From: Hermatobates lingyangjiaoensis
Taxonomy: Eukaryota > Arthropoda > Insecta > Hemiptera > Hermatobatidae
DNA length: 64,000 nt
Reading direction: 5' to 3'
NCBI GenBank assembly: GCA_026182355.1
Contig: JAPFBL010000007.1
Coordinates: forward strand, 2,260,745-2,324,744
The notes beneath the pieces were generated by a model that was not told the DNA's origin, searched no databases, and saw only the letters and a program-made list of their open reading frames with translations. Below, piece by piece: positions 22,678 to 34,185 of this stretch. Positions within the stretch are counted from its first letter, which is position 1. Each line of letters begins with the position of its first letter. The position numbers were made by a program, and so were the translations under genes.

Positions 22678-25540
22678 CTACAACTTTACGTGTTGACATA
22701 TCTGTTTAAAAAAAAAAATAATAAGACAGTTAAGATAACCAACAATCTATATTCACTTGAATTATTATATATTACAAAGAATTTCGAAGCAAACAAAATA
22801 CATTACTATTGACATCGTTTAGAACAACATGTCGAAGATTTTAAATTAAATAAACAGTATTTAAATGTTATCTAAACATGTAATGAACTAAATATAATTA
22901 TAGAAATATAGTTCATTTTATTAACTTTATTTCCTGTTTACAATGCTTTGTAAATCCTCTAACATTGTAACTAAAACAAATTAAGAATCTAATCATCTTC
23001 GTAAATTCTACTCTGCTCGTTGACATCGCATCAGGTTACATAGGCTATCCCTTTTCTATCATTTAATTATTTGATTAATATTATATTTCAATAAGTCACT
23101 AATCAACTAATTTATTGATATTTTTACTTGCCTGATTTTTTCAAACTATCGTAACAATGATTACATATATTTCCATTAAAAGCGGCAAAATAATCTAACA
23201 GATAGCTAGATTAAAATGAATAATTCATTTAAATTTCTCTTCACTCTGTTTGATTAGTTGAGACCAATCTATATTTTAGTTGTTGTTGTTTAAGGGTGAC
23301 TTCTGTGATTAGTCTAGTTGGATGATTTTGTTAGCATATCAAATATATTCGCAGTATAACAGTATACAGTGTATCATATTCTAAACTGTGCTTCTATCAA
23401 TAGCAATTACCAGCTTTCAATGGTTGACTTTTAATAACTTAGCAGCAATTCATAGATATTTTTCGTTTCCGTATATTGAAGTATTATTAACCTCTCATCG
23501 AAGGAATACATTCTATGTAATTTTGCTTCAACTGATCTTTCATACTTAGGTGTGACCTTCGTTACATATAATGAGAAAATGATGGCTATAATGTGCCTGT
23601 AATATATTCCCACATCATCTGGCTTAATTGTGAGAAGATAATTATACTAAGAACAAATAAAAGGAAGACTAATAGAGTATAACTATAATAAGTTACATGT
23701 TTTTTTTAATTCATGGCAAATTACTATTCATTTTGAATGTGTTATTAAAATTCATGATATACTAAAATACATTTAATAACAGTTATAAAATGAATAGATA
23801 TATTTGATAACAATTAATAACAAGGTTATTTTTTAAAATCTTAATCTTGTTATGCTAAAAAAAAATATATCAATAAATATCAGACGATGTGAAAAAACTT
23901 AAGTATTCCTATTTGAGAAGGCTCTCATTGTTTATTATCCAAACAGGTGAGTGCTTGAACTGGTAAAAATTAAATTTTTCAATGAACTACAGTGCAACTC
24001 CAGCAATGTTTATCAAGAACAATTTACAACATAGTTATTCCTGAAGTAAAACTCTTATTTACTGAAAACATGTTGAAATTGACGAAGACATTTGTCAGAT
24101 TACTGTTGTCAGAAAAACGACTTTTTTGTCGATTATCAGCTGCTTTCGCCATTTCACACAAATAGCTTGTGGGTTATGAAAAGTCGAAACGAAGTAGCCA
24201 ACTTGTCAAGTCGACTGAGTGTGAGTTAAAAGCACAACTTTATCCTTCCATCTATTCATTTTTCTCAAAGTCTTGGTGTTTCCGCTTGAGTATCACATAG
24301 TGCAAAAAAGTCTAACAAGTTCTACTATCAAACTAAAACATGACAAAGTTACGTTTCTGGGTCATTTTTAGGGAAGATGACAAGTTTCAAACGTGTGGGA
24401 AATGGCGAAATTCGATGCTAACCTAGGACAAAGTTCTTCTAAATGAATAGAAGTCTGATCTATTTCTGCCTATCTTTCTATATATATAGAATTGTTTGAA
24501 TGTCTATATTTACGTCCCTCCGTTTACTATGCATTTCCTGATAGCTTCATTATTAACCTTTATTAAATGCTACATATTAATTTAGGCCGACCCTGATAAG
24601 GGTTTTTTGATTCATTAAATTGATTGTAAGTGAAAGAATTAATGTCACAGTGAAGATGAAATACATTTCTTGCCTGTTTATTAACATTTAGGTGCTCACC
24701 TGACTCTCAATAGAAGTTATGTAACAAAAATGATTAGACATGATTTTATGGAAGTTACATATTTTTCCATTATCTCTATTATTGTTTAAATCTCCAAAAG
24801 TCAGTGTTTAAATTTTAAACACCAATAAAGAAAGCTATTCAAAAACTCTTTTCTAACTAATAAGAAAAAAAACGGCATTTAAAACGAAACTTTTTGATGA
24901 TAAAATATGAGACAGCAATTAAAACTTGAGGATACCAAGTATCAAAGCTTGATAATCTCTTTAAAGCAGGGCTGTCTGAATAAAAACAAAAAGTATAAAA
25001 GTAACAAGGGGCAGACTTCACTCACGAGGCGAATACTGAGACATCCAGGGATTTGACTTAAAACCCAAGGACCAAAGCATTCAGTGAGTACGTGTTGATT
25101 GACACACAAGTTATAAAACTTATCTATCGGAGCAAAGCCGGCTACTGCTAGCCCTGCAATAAATTAGAAAAATAGAGAATATTTGGGAATAGAATATTTA
25201 TTGCATATTAAACATATGCTATTATCATTGTGAGTGCCACAAAGGTTGGTAAAGGTTATCTTTAAATAACAATTAAAGAATACTCTACCATGTACCTCGT
25301 AACATGTATTTCTCACTCCATCGGTTTCCCTTGAATACTAATTTATCTACCCATAATGTATCTTACGCATCGTCATGAAGTATTTAGTAATTAGAGAGAT
25401 GTCTAATAGAATAAGTTTGTTTTTATTAATATCTGCAGAGAAGCATTGGTGTATTAATATACGTACACTATAGTATATTTTATTAAATCCGTCTGAGGAA
25501 TTAAATAATATTGCTATATTACCAAGTAGCTTAAAGCATG
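22678..25540. other. No recognised gene
   Basis: AT-rich DNA without recognised coding features. At about 25030-25100 a reverse-oriented block resembling a tRNA/SINE box B (GGATTTGACTTAAAACCC on the plus strand) is present but not diagnostic. Confidence 0.4.
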
Positions 25541-25690
25541 TTTAGCTAGGATGGATAGCGTGCTGTTGGAAGACGATGTACCGGGAAGAGAGAGGACCTA
25601 GAGTATGGAGGGGGTTGGGGGTATCGATCTAGCGTCAGTCGGTGGACGACAAGGGACTGACAGAGAGCTGCCGATGGAGGTGTGGTGGCA

Positions 25691-26089
25691 CAGACATCGA
25701 CTCCACCTCCAGGACCCTGCTTCCTTCGACTCCTTGGTACACACCCCACCTCTGCACCTCTGACACTTTGCTCTTGTCTCTCCGGCACTCTCTCACACCT
25801 TATGACACTTCCTTACTCTCACACAGACATCGACTCCACCTCCAGGACCCTGCTTCCTTCGACTCCTTGGTACACACCCCACCTCTGCACCTCTGACACT
25901 TTGCTCTTGTCTCTCCGGCAATGTCTCACACCTTATGACACTTCCTTACTCTCACACAGACATCGACTCCACCTCCAGGACCCTGCTTCCTTCGACTCCT
26001 TGGTACACATCCCACCTCTGCAACTCTGGCACTTTGCTCTTGTCTTTCAGGCACTGTCTCACACCTTATGACGCTTCCTTACTCTCAGG
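25691..26089. repeat. 133-bp tandem repeat, 3 copies
   Basis: Starts recur at 25691, 25824 and 25957 with CAGACATCGACTCCACCTCC, then ACCCTGCTTCCTTCGACTCC, TTGCTCTTGTCT and CTTCCTTACTCTCA. The period is not divisible by 3, so the overlapping plus-strand frames of 84-129 codons are chance products. The array sits in a GC-rich island beginning near 25545. Confidence 0.93.
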
Positions 26090-26956
26090 CAGTGCATTCA
26101 TAAACAGTTCATCCGGCCACGCGCCAATAAAAATCTTAATCAATCACTGGATTAGCAAACACAGTTTAATCAATAAAATTAATCAATGACCTCACGAGTC
26201 GTAGTCATGTACAACTTAATATTTACCGTAAATAAATATTGAAATTTAAAAATGTTTTTACTTTTGACATTTCAAATACAAATTCTCTATTACCAGTAAT
26301 AAGTGCAAAAATGTGTGTCCAAAATCAGCATTCCAAAAATATTCTTCTCTACTCCATTGGTTTCCAAATATGTAAATTATCAAGATCCTACAGGAGCTGT
26401 TTAGATATGTCATACAATGTTATAATTATTCTATGTTTAGTTTACTTTAAGTAAAGTATAGTGATGACGAAAAGTAAATTAATTTTGATATATTGTTCAT
26501 GCTTTGAGATCCCTTCAATTCATATTTGACGTGTTTACGACAATTTCTGGATGGGATTTATCCAGAATTACCGTTAATACAATACAAGTACAACAGTTTG
26601 AGAAGCCTTAATGAAATTTAGAAAATATATAGCCCCTGGTCTGAAAAAAACATTTATTTTAGGAAATCTTTAATCATTGGACTTTACCCCACTTTAAATC
26701 ATAATGGGAAAAATATTAAATTGCTAAATTATATTATTTAAATTTGTACTAATGTGATACCTGTTTCTTTTTGTATTAATTATAGTTATTAACTAAATGT
26801 TCTAAACAAGCATGGAATTACATTTTCATAGTAATTGACAAAATGTAATAAAAAATTATAAAAAATTAATTATTTTGTTATATTGTTTACTGCCAGTCTT
26901 AACTGTTTATTATTCATTATGGTTTACTTATAGCAAAGCTGAATGTAATATTTACC
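26090..26956. other. No recognised gene
   Basis: AT-rich. TTTAAGTAAAGTATAGTGAT at about 26445 is a reverse copy of the CACTATACTTTACT motif. Confidence 0.4.
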
Positions 26957-27168
26957 AGATTTCTCATAAACAAGTGAAATAACAATCAATGATCAAACCA
27001 CAATATGAAATGAAAAAAAAAAAGACTAAGATCTTTCAACTGTAACAAGCGGTCTTTGTTAGAGTCAAAAACCTAATTGTTAGTTTTTTGACTCTGATGA
27101 AGTCCGCTTGTTACGGTTGAAAGATCTTAGTCTTTTTTTCCCCATTTCATATTGTGTTTTGATCATTA
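26957..27168. mobile_element. IR-1 foldback element, copy 4
   Basis: Both arms are complete. The right arm holds the cleanest core: CTGATGA (27094-27100), a CCG...CGG hairpin, GAAA (27119-27122), then GATCTTAGTC. A TA microsatellite follows at once. Confidence 0.88.
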
Positions 27169-27483
27169 ATATATATATATATATATATATATAAGGGGTT
27201 TGAAAAGCTAAGTTATTCGTTTCATATCTGTATATAAGGACAGAAAATAGTTTTAAAAAAAGAAGGGTAGAATTCGCGTTAATGAATTGGATTGCTTTTA
27301 TCTAAATAATTTACAGTACAAAAAATAAAAATATATATAAATAATAATAGACAGAAGTTATTTACACAATACAAATTCACAAATTTACATTTGTAAATTA
27401 AAGAAATGTTTTATAAAAAAAAAACTGATAATGATGAACTTTTTCAATTTGCATGAATATATTTAATTATAGAACTGAAATGA

Positions 27484-27590
27484 CTAGAGTTGGCGAGTGA
27501 ATGATAAATAGGTATGTATGATTTCTACGATGAGGTTTGCAGACGCTGTCAGCTCGAGGCTGCCGTCTTTGTTGACCAGGTTGCCTGGAT
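27484..27590 (-). other. Candidate C-terminal exon, minus strand
   Basis: On the minus strand a GC-rich stretch reads KYPGNLVNKDGSLELTASAN...IVEIIHTYLSFTRQL and ends in TAG at 27484-27486. It looks protein-like in composition, but a stop lies two codons upstream of KYPGN, so a splice acceptor would be needed and only weak AG sites are present. No family recognised. Confidence 0.2.
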
Positions 27591-28462
27591 ACTTTGTAAT
27601 TTATAACGACTAAACTCTTCCTGGATCTTCCAGACACGCGATACAACTCTACTTCAAAATTAAAGTAGTCTGTTCAAACTTCTTATATCTATTTACATGC
27701 TCTAATCACTTATTTGTAGCTTGTCTATTCATCATAGACTAAGCATTGCTTCAGAGGTCTAATTTTAGGAAGGTTTATTTTCCTAAAGTTCAGTCTTCTG
27801 CATTTTGATTAGCATTTCTGACATTCATGCTCAGTTATTTTTGACTGTACTTCATATGATAAATATTATGAACCGTTATATTTTTTTTTTTCTTCTGTAA
27901 GACAAAATTACAGATTTCTCATTAAAGATTGAGGGTCGTTCAGGTTTTGAATGGGTGGCAGAGAGGCAGGTAATAGATTTATAGAGAACCTGAAGTTAGT
28001 ACATGATTCTAATCCAGTCTAGACTCCACTGCCAATCGAGAACATTAGTCCCAACATAAACTCTTCCGCTCTACTTGGATACTACCTTCGGGAGATCACA
28101 GCTTCCAAATCTTGTGCAGGCTCCGTCTAACCTGCGTCCTTCTACCTCCTACATTGTCATACATGCTTTCAGTAGGCTTCCTAAGTTCTGCCAACCGGTG
28201 TCAATGCCCTGACCATCCTTACCTTTCAATGTTTACTAACCCTAGCAAAATATCCTGCTCAAACTACTGATTAAACTCTAACTCTATGTACAACACTTCT
28301 TTAAAACTTGGCCCCCGCTTACCCATAAAATAACTGCTCTTGATATTCGGACTCTCTATTACTATCAGAAAGCCTGTTTCTGATAACCTATCTTTTAAGA
28401 AGTACTTTTTTTATGTTTTGTAATGTTGCTCTATACATATAAAGTTCAATATAGATTAAGAA
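27591..28462. other. No recognised gene
   Basis: Mixed-composition intergenic DNA, nothing recognised. Confidence 0.45.
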
Positions 28463-28664
28463 GCCTAGAAAAATTAAACACACACATCCAGTCTACACTT
28501 TTTGGTTTGAACCGTCTTCAAGAGAGATAAGAGAGGAGAGCGAAGCGCACTGCTACAGAGACGGTTGGATCTCGAACCATCTCTGTACACTTGGTTTCCC
28601 TCTCTTACCTCTCCTGAAGACGGTTCAAGCCAAAATTTAATGTGTGCATTAATTTCTCTATGTT
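28463..28664. mobile_element. IR-2 foldback element, copy 1
   Basis: Inverted arms: GAACCGTCTTCAAGAGAG and GAGACGGTTGG on the left, and CTCTCCTGAAGACGGTTCAA on the right; the outermost parts pair AAATTAAACACACACA with TGTGTGCATTAATTT. A second copy lies at 38907-39135. The right arm has CTGAAGA, matching CTGANGA. Confidence 0.82.
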
Positions 28665-28704
28665 TTTTTTAATCTACATTTAAATTTATCATATTTTCAT
28701 CGAA

Positions 28705-28707
28705 AAA

Positions 28708-28741
<34 letters not shown>

Positions 28742-29262
28742 AATCCTTCACTTAAAAAAGGAAGATATATTTTTTGGGTTACTTGCCGTTGCGTCTACAA
28801 CGTGCTTACCTCCCTTTCTCTTTTCTCCTGAAGACGAATTACCCAAAAATTTGAGTCTGTAAGTGTGTTTTCTTACTCTCTGTGTTACTCTTCTTGAATT
28901 TTAAACTCGTGTATATATAATATATATATATATATAATATATATTAATATATATCAGCTCAAAAACGAAGAAAAGCAACACACAAAGGAAACCCTGCCGT
29001 TGTGTTTCCGGCGTGCTTGGTCGCCCTTTCTATTTTCTCCTGAAGACGGATCATCCGAGAATTTGAGTTTGTAAGACACATATATATATATATATATATA
29101 TATACTATGAAATTGGAATGATAATTGAAACTAGGCACCATACGAGTTTAAAATCGAAGAAGAGTAACACACACAGTAAAACACATTTACAAACTCAAAC
29201 TTTCTTTACTCTGTATCAACTCTTAATCGATTTCGAACTCATATATATATATATATATATAT
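28705..29262. repeat. IR-3 copies separated by TA microsatellites
   Basis: At least two right-hand copies (about 28770-28905 and 28975-29080) share GTTGCGTCTACAACGTGCTT or its variants, TTCTCCTGAAGACG, an ATTACCC or equivalent loop, and AATTTGAGT. A left-end piece in reverse (GAAGAAGAGTAACACACACAG) is at about 29155. TA runs lie at about 28711, 28920, 29082 and 29241. A related copy is at 39955. Confidence 0.7.
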
Positions 29263-29365
29263 AGGTTTGTTCTCTAATCGGTCTAAAATTGACCGAACCC
29301 CGATTAGAGAACACACCTATTCTATCAAACGGTCGATATATTATTGAATCTGTTATATATATGCC
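29263..29365. repeat. 14-bp hairpin and segment shared with 39440
   Basis: TGTTCTCTAATCGG (29268-29281) pairs perfectly with CCGATTAGAGAACA (29300-29313). The following CACCTATTCTATCAAACGGT and ATTATTGAATCTGTT recur at about 39460-39500. Confidence 0.75.
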
Positions 29366-30845
29366 GTTTATTATATTGGAAATGATTACTCATCTGTAGC
29401 AGTTTCAGTAGAATGGTAGAGTAATAAAATGTATGTACCTATCATTTCACTCATTTTATAATCGTAGTTGACATTATAAATCTAATGTATGAATATATAT
29501 TTTTACTTATTTACAATAAGCTATAGATTTGCATAAAATAACGACCGAAGTTCAATTTATGAATGCATAAAAGAACAGTCTATGTCATGTTTCATAGATT
29601 TATAGAGCAGTTTAAAGTTAATGGATGTTTTGCGGTTATAAAAGGAATCGAAATGACATTGCCTAGCTTGAACAGAAAAACAACTGAATGGGACAAGTAC
29701 GTAGAAAAACATTGTAAATGCTTGTTGAACACTATATAGGTCTTTTTCACGCAAAAAATCATTTTCAAAAAATTATAATAGGGACACTCATTCCAGAAAA
29801 CCATTCATGTTGTAGATATAGATGTAATTAAATCCATATAAATAGAACAAACATAGTTGAGTGATATTGAATTTCTTTGAAAGGAACACATTTAATTAGC
29901 TGTTCATTCATAATTATTGCAAACATAACCTCATTTGTCCATCACGAAAATGTCAACTCGCTTCAAATGAGTAAGTTTGAATCTTGCTAGACAGCCTGTT
30001 AAAGACTGAACCTTCAACACAAGTGCAAGCATGCTATCTTCTTCTTCTGTTACACCTCACTACTTTGATACTATTTCTTGTATAATAACTGCAAGAAGCT
30101 AATCTCATATCACTATTAATCACCATTTATTTTAAAAATTGTATAGAAAGCGATGTATTTTTTTTTGTAGAATTATTAAGGATATGAGAAAACACTATTT
30201 TCTAGAGTAACTTTGCTATGGTGCAAACATTGTCAAAGAGAATGGTTTTTTCACACCAAGGACCATATCTGTCAAATCGGGAATTAAAAGCCTTCAAACC
30301 ATGAAAGTCAGTCAAAGTCATAAAAGTTTTTTTCCATGATAATTATAATTTTCTTAAATAAATTAAAAGTGTAAAACTAATAGAAAAAAATTTGTATGAA
30401 AAAAGAAAGTCAGACGTACAGTGAGAGCGAGAAAGTGAGAATATATTCTTGTAAACCAACTAAATTAAATAATGACAAATCAATAATACATTTTTTCAAT
30501 TTCAATATATACTGAGGTAACCACAACAAAGCATTACCCTCACACATGGTGTTGTAGTGTCTGCTACAACGGCAACCAACGTATCTGTTTCTAAGGAACT
30601 AATAACTGTTATTTTCATCCACTTCGAGACGAGGGTAAATTATATACCCTGCTTCGGAGTGAGTATCTTGCCTATTTGAAATGTTTGTAACATATGAAAG
30701 TTACAATAATAGGGCATTACTGCATAAGCAAACTTTAAATAAATTTGTTCATAAAAAAATAACACTAAAGTCTTATTTCTTTATTCCTTATAGCATGTAA
30801 TTCCTTGAATTAAACACAGCTATTAAAATCAAGGTACTATATGAG
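29366..30845. other. No recognised gene
   Basis: AT-rich intergenic DNA, nothing recognised apart from a short duplicate of the SINE target site at its right edge. Confidence 0.45.
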
Positions 30846-31143
30846 TAGGGGCCCAGGTTAGCTCAGTGGTTAACGTACTCACCTCTGAACTGATAGGACC
30901 GGGCTTTGATCCCCACCTGGTCCTCGATTTATTCATGTGGGATGTGAATCATTAAACCGTCGGTCCCGAGCCTGTACGATGTCAGGTACTCGTTAAAGAT
31001 CCCTACTCTAAATACACATGAGTTAGGCAAAATTTAGGACTCCCACTGTATAATCAATCTTCATTGTGTGGTATCACAAAGGGCCAATCCTTGGACTACG
31101 TGTGTTCCCTTGTGGGACTGCCACTGCAACCTAACCTAACCTG
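30846..31143 (+). mobile_element. tRNA-derived SINE, copy 2, with target duplication
   Basis: Box A match GTTAGCTCAGTGGTT near 30856 and box B match GGGCTTTGATCCCC near 30902, followed by the shared SINE body (CCGTCGGTCCCGAGCCTGTA, ACTCGTTAAAGATCCCTACT). The element ends in AACCTAACCTAACCT. The 9-bp repeat CTATATGAG lies on both sides (30837-30845 and 31144-31152), which supports insertion by target-primed retroposition. Confidence 0.92.
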
Positions 31144-31173
31144 CTATATGAGCAAACTTTATATAGTTTAGAT

Positions 31174-32213
31174 CAGGCATGGGCAACCTGCGGCCCGCGA
31201 CGTGTTGAAATGCGGCCCGCGGAGCCTTTTAGGTTTCTTAAAAAACAAAAAATAAAAAAATTCAAATTAGTAAATGCCCAGCCTTCGTCTTCAAAATTCC
31301 TTTCTCAGTCGAAGGTTATCCCAAGGATGATTATCGGGCCTGGAAAATCAATTTAACCGCGGAAATACCACTGGGAAAAGGTATTTATCTTACCCCCCCT
31401 TTTAACCAGAATCTTAATCCTAGTTAATAGTCTGTCGGTCAGTTTGGAGATTTACTGGGGATTAGTCCGTATGCTTTCACTTTTTGTCTTGTGTTTCCAT
31501 ATAAAAGGGAGCAAATCATTATTGTCATTCATTCCATTTCTATCAACCCGTGAAGAGCATAGTTCTCCTTGTATCCACACAGCCAAGAATACATTTTTTG
31601 AAATATTTGAACCCCAAGTATGTCGAAGAAAAGAAAGGTAATTGATGAAGGTCGTGTGTTTCAAGATAAGTGGACGATAGACTATTTTTTTGTGATATGG
31701 AAAGAGAAACCAGTGTGCCTCGTTTGTTCAGATGTAATTAGTGTATTGAAGGAAGTATAATTTGAAAAGACTACTTGACAAAACATCCTTCATATCACAA
31801 TCTTACTGGTCGACCAAGAGAAGAAAAAGTTGAAAAACTGAGAAAAGCCTTGATAGGACAGAAAACGTTTTTTGTTAAGAAACAGAATAAGAATAATGAT
31901 ATTGTGCAAGCCAGTTACATTGTTGCAGAAAAAATTGCTAAGTATTCGAAAACCTACAGGGATGGAGAATTTATAAAAGAATGATGAGAGAATTTATGTC
32001 ATTTGAACATTTATAAAGAAATTAAAGAAAGTACAAATAATGGAAAGAAAAAGAAAATCAGGCCTGCGACAGTAAAACAAATAAAAACAAAGTGAAAAAA
32101 AAAGTATGTCTGGAAAAGTAATATTTCTTGCATATGTGTATCATCATGCGGCCCTCACCCACTCGAAAATAGTAAAGTGCGGCCCGCAGATGACAAACAG
32201 TTGCCCATGCCTG
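31174..32213 (+). mobile_element. hAT transposon, internally deleted
   Basis: The left end CAGGCATGGGCAACCTG and right end (reverse complement CAGGCATGGGCAACTG) form short terminal inverted repeats typical of hAT elements, with subterminal CGGCCCGC repeats. Both sides carry the 8-bp duplication GTTTAGAT (31166-31173 and 32214-32221), the hallmark hAT target length, without a mismatch. At 1040 bp it is too short to encode a full transposase; the remaining coding part is described separately. It sits 30 bp downstream of SINE copy 2. Confidence 0.93.
31620..31984 (+). pseudogene. hAT transposase N-terminus (BED-finger type), broken
   Basis: The frame starts MSKKRKVIDEGRVFQDKW, has TIDYFFVIWKEKPVCLVCSD with the CxxC of a BED-type zinc finger, and stops at 31758-31760 after 46 codons. 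A second frame, shifted by two bases, resumes at 31775 with TKHPSYHNLTGRPREEKVEK and continues through QASYIVAEKIAKYSK to a stop at 31982-31984. This order (KWTxDYFF, CxxC, TKH, LTG, ASYxVAExIAK) is that of the hAT transposases related to the host-domesticated ZBED/GTF2IRD2-type proteins. The whole catalytic domain is absent. Frameshift, stop and deletion make it non-functional. Confidence 0.85.
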
Positions 32214-32221
32214 GTTTAGAT

Positions 32222-33810
32222 TAAGAATATGTCTGAATATAAACATGAAATTAAACTACTCATCTTGGATAAAGTAATCATCCACTGTGTGACTTAGGCT
32301 TTAGCCTTGGAAAGTTTGATTTCAACCTGGAAAACAGACCGATTTCAGAAATGTTTTCATACCTCGAAAATAAGACAGTAACAAATTGGACAAAAATTGG
32401 AAATAAAATCAAAATTGACTGGTATCTGAGACTGAATAATGATGGACTGCCAATAAATGCATAAATTTATTTATTTATGCCTTCTATAAATGCATTTATG
32501 TGTCGACACATAGATCATGTCGACTCTTGAAAATGGACATGTTCAGATACCTATTGATTAAGAGAGATTTTATGATGAATAGTGGGTTTGTATTCTATAT
32601 CACTTAAAACCTATGCTGTGCTAACGATCTTTCTTTTTAAATAATACGGTAAGATGATTACACCCTCTGTTCCATATAAGTGTGGACTTTTGATTCGTCC
32701 ACTATTATCTTGGGTGGGCCACAATACTCATAGCGTTGACGGTGCCTCATGGCACCTATCTATATTCCATCCACGCTCAATATCTGTGTAACTTGGTGTT
32801 TTGGTGTATTCAAGGTGGCGTACTGAAAACTTTATACGGAAGTATGTTACCTACGTTACCTTCATTTAAAGTGATACACGTAACATGTTTTAAGGTTAAT
32901 TTTACAATATTCTTAGTACCGTAGAAAATATTATGTATGTTATGGTAATATAAACTCACCATTACTCGCCCCTTTAATCATCAGAATTGTATTGAACTTC
33001 GTGACCAGATGTCAGCGATGGATGGAGTAAGATAAACATGTAATTAATTGTAATGAGTTAGATTCAATTATAACTCGGATATACGATACCTAATTATTGT
33101 TTTGTTAATTTATATATTACATTTTCCCGATATTTTAAGTACAATTATTCCATTTTGTAAATATACTGATTTAGAGACATTTTGCGTCACTAAAAAAAAA
33201 GAGTTAATTTTTAAAATGTGTAGTCGGAGAGAGACTGGTTTGCTGTCGGAGCCTGCATGACTTATAGGTCCACCTACTTGGGCTGGCCTATCAATATTTT
33301 ACATATGGCCCACTTTAGCAGTGTTGCCCTCCGATAAGACAATAAATAACACAATCGACATTAGGCCTTCGCAACTAGAAAGTCTCTTTAATTCATATCG
33401 TATTGAGGTGAAACGTCAGCAAATTACTGTACTTACCACAAACGGTCATGTGTATCGCTTTAGCTCTCATTGCTCCAATGAAAATTCTCATGATGCATTA
33501 TGATCAAGATTACTTAGGTTTTAATTTACATATAACTACTGCCATTACAACATCGCCTCATAATTCAACTGGTACTTTTTACTTCCTTCTGCCCTCTATA
33601 TAGCCGACAGGGATTTACAGGTATTGCATACCGATCAAAATATCCGAATTCCAATTATCAACGGAAAGACACGTATTGAGATCCAGTAAGTCGAATAAAA
33701 TAGTTTAATTAGCACATTCTTTATAGGGATTATTTTTAAAATAATACTTATGAAAATAAAAACATGTAGAATTATTTACCCGTACTGAGTAGCATATTAT
33801 ACTCTGTAAT
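32222..33810. other. Unassigned, possibly decayed element
   Basis: Short plus-strand frames at 32736-32924 and 33321-33503 are unrecognised. A block around TTTTGGTGTATTCAAGGTGG and CGTACTGAAAAC (about 32801-32830) recurs at about 33898-33930, so the region probably contains a duplicated mobile element of unknown type. Confidence 0.35.
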
Positions 33811-34185
33811 ATGATGGTCTGTTATCAGAACTCGCTTGAATATCTGGTGTTGTCCCATCACAAGCAATATTCCCTAATCATAGGAGGCATTGTTATTTTT
33901 TGGTGTATTGAAGGTGGCGTACTGAAAACCTTGTCCCTTAGGTCTAACGAATTTGCTGCTATTACTGACGAAATATTTGTCAAACAAAAAGTAAAAAAAA
34001 CTGAAATGGGCTTTTTAAACCACAGCGGATTCGTCAGAGCTAGTAATACTATTGACGCTTCTGCTGCTTATTTTTCAACAGAAATGTCCTTTTTAAACCA
34101 CAGCGGATTCGTCAGAGTAGCGCTAGTAATGCTGTTGATGTTTCTGCTGCTTATTTTTCAACAGAAATCTTCTTCCTTTGACTAA
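33811..34185 (+). other. Unrecognised ORF with internal duplication
   Basis: An open frame of 124 codons. The segment GAAATG..CTTTTTAAACCACAG, with GGATTCGTCAGAG and TTCTGCTGCTTATTTTTCAA, is present twice (from 34003 and from 34081); the second copy is followed by GAAAT again at 34164. No domain was recognised. A chance frame over a tandem duplication is the likeliest reading. Confidence 0.25.

Noticed and set aside
25682..26189. Overlapping plus-strand frames of 84-129 codons in the 133-bp array
   Set aside because: The period is not a multiple of three, so the same DNA is read in different frames in successive copies; no domain.
31126..31142. Interstitial telomere array from AACCTAACCTAACCT
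   Set aside because: Only three units and placed exactly at the SINE 3' end, inside its target duplication; it is the SINE tail.
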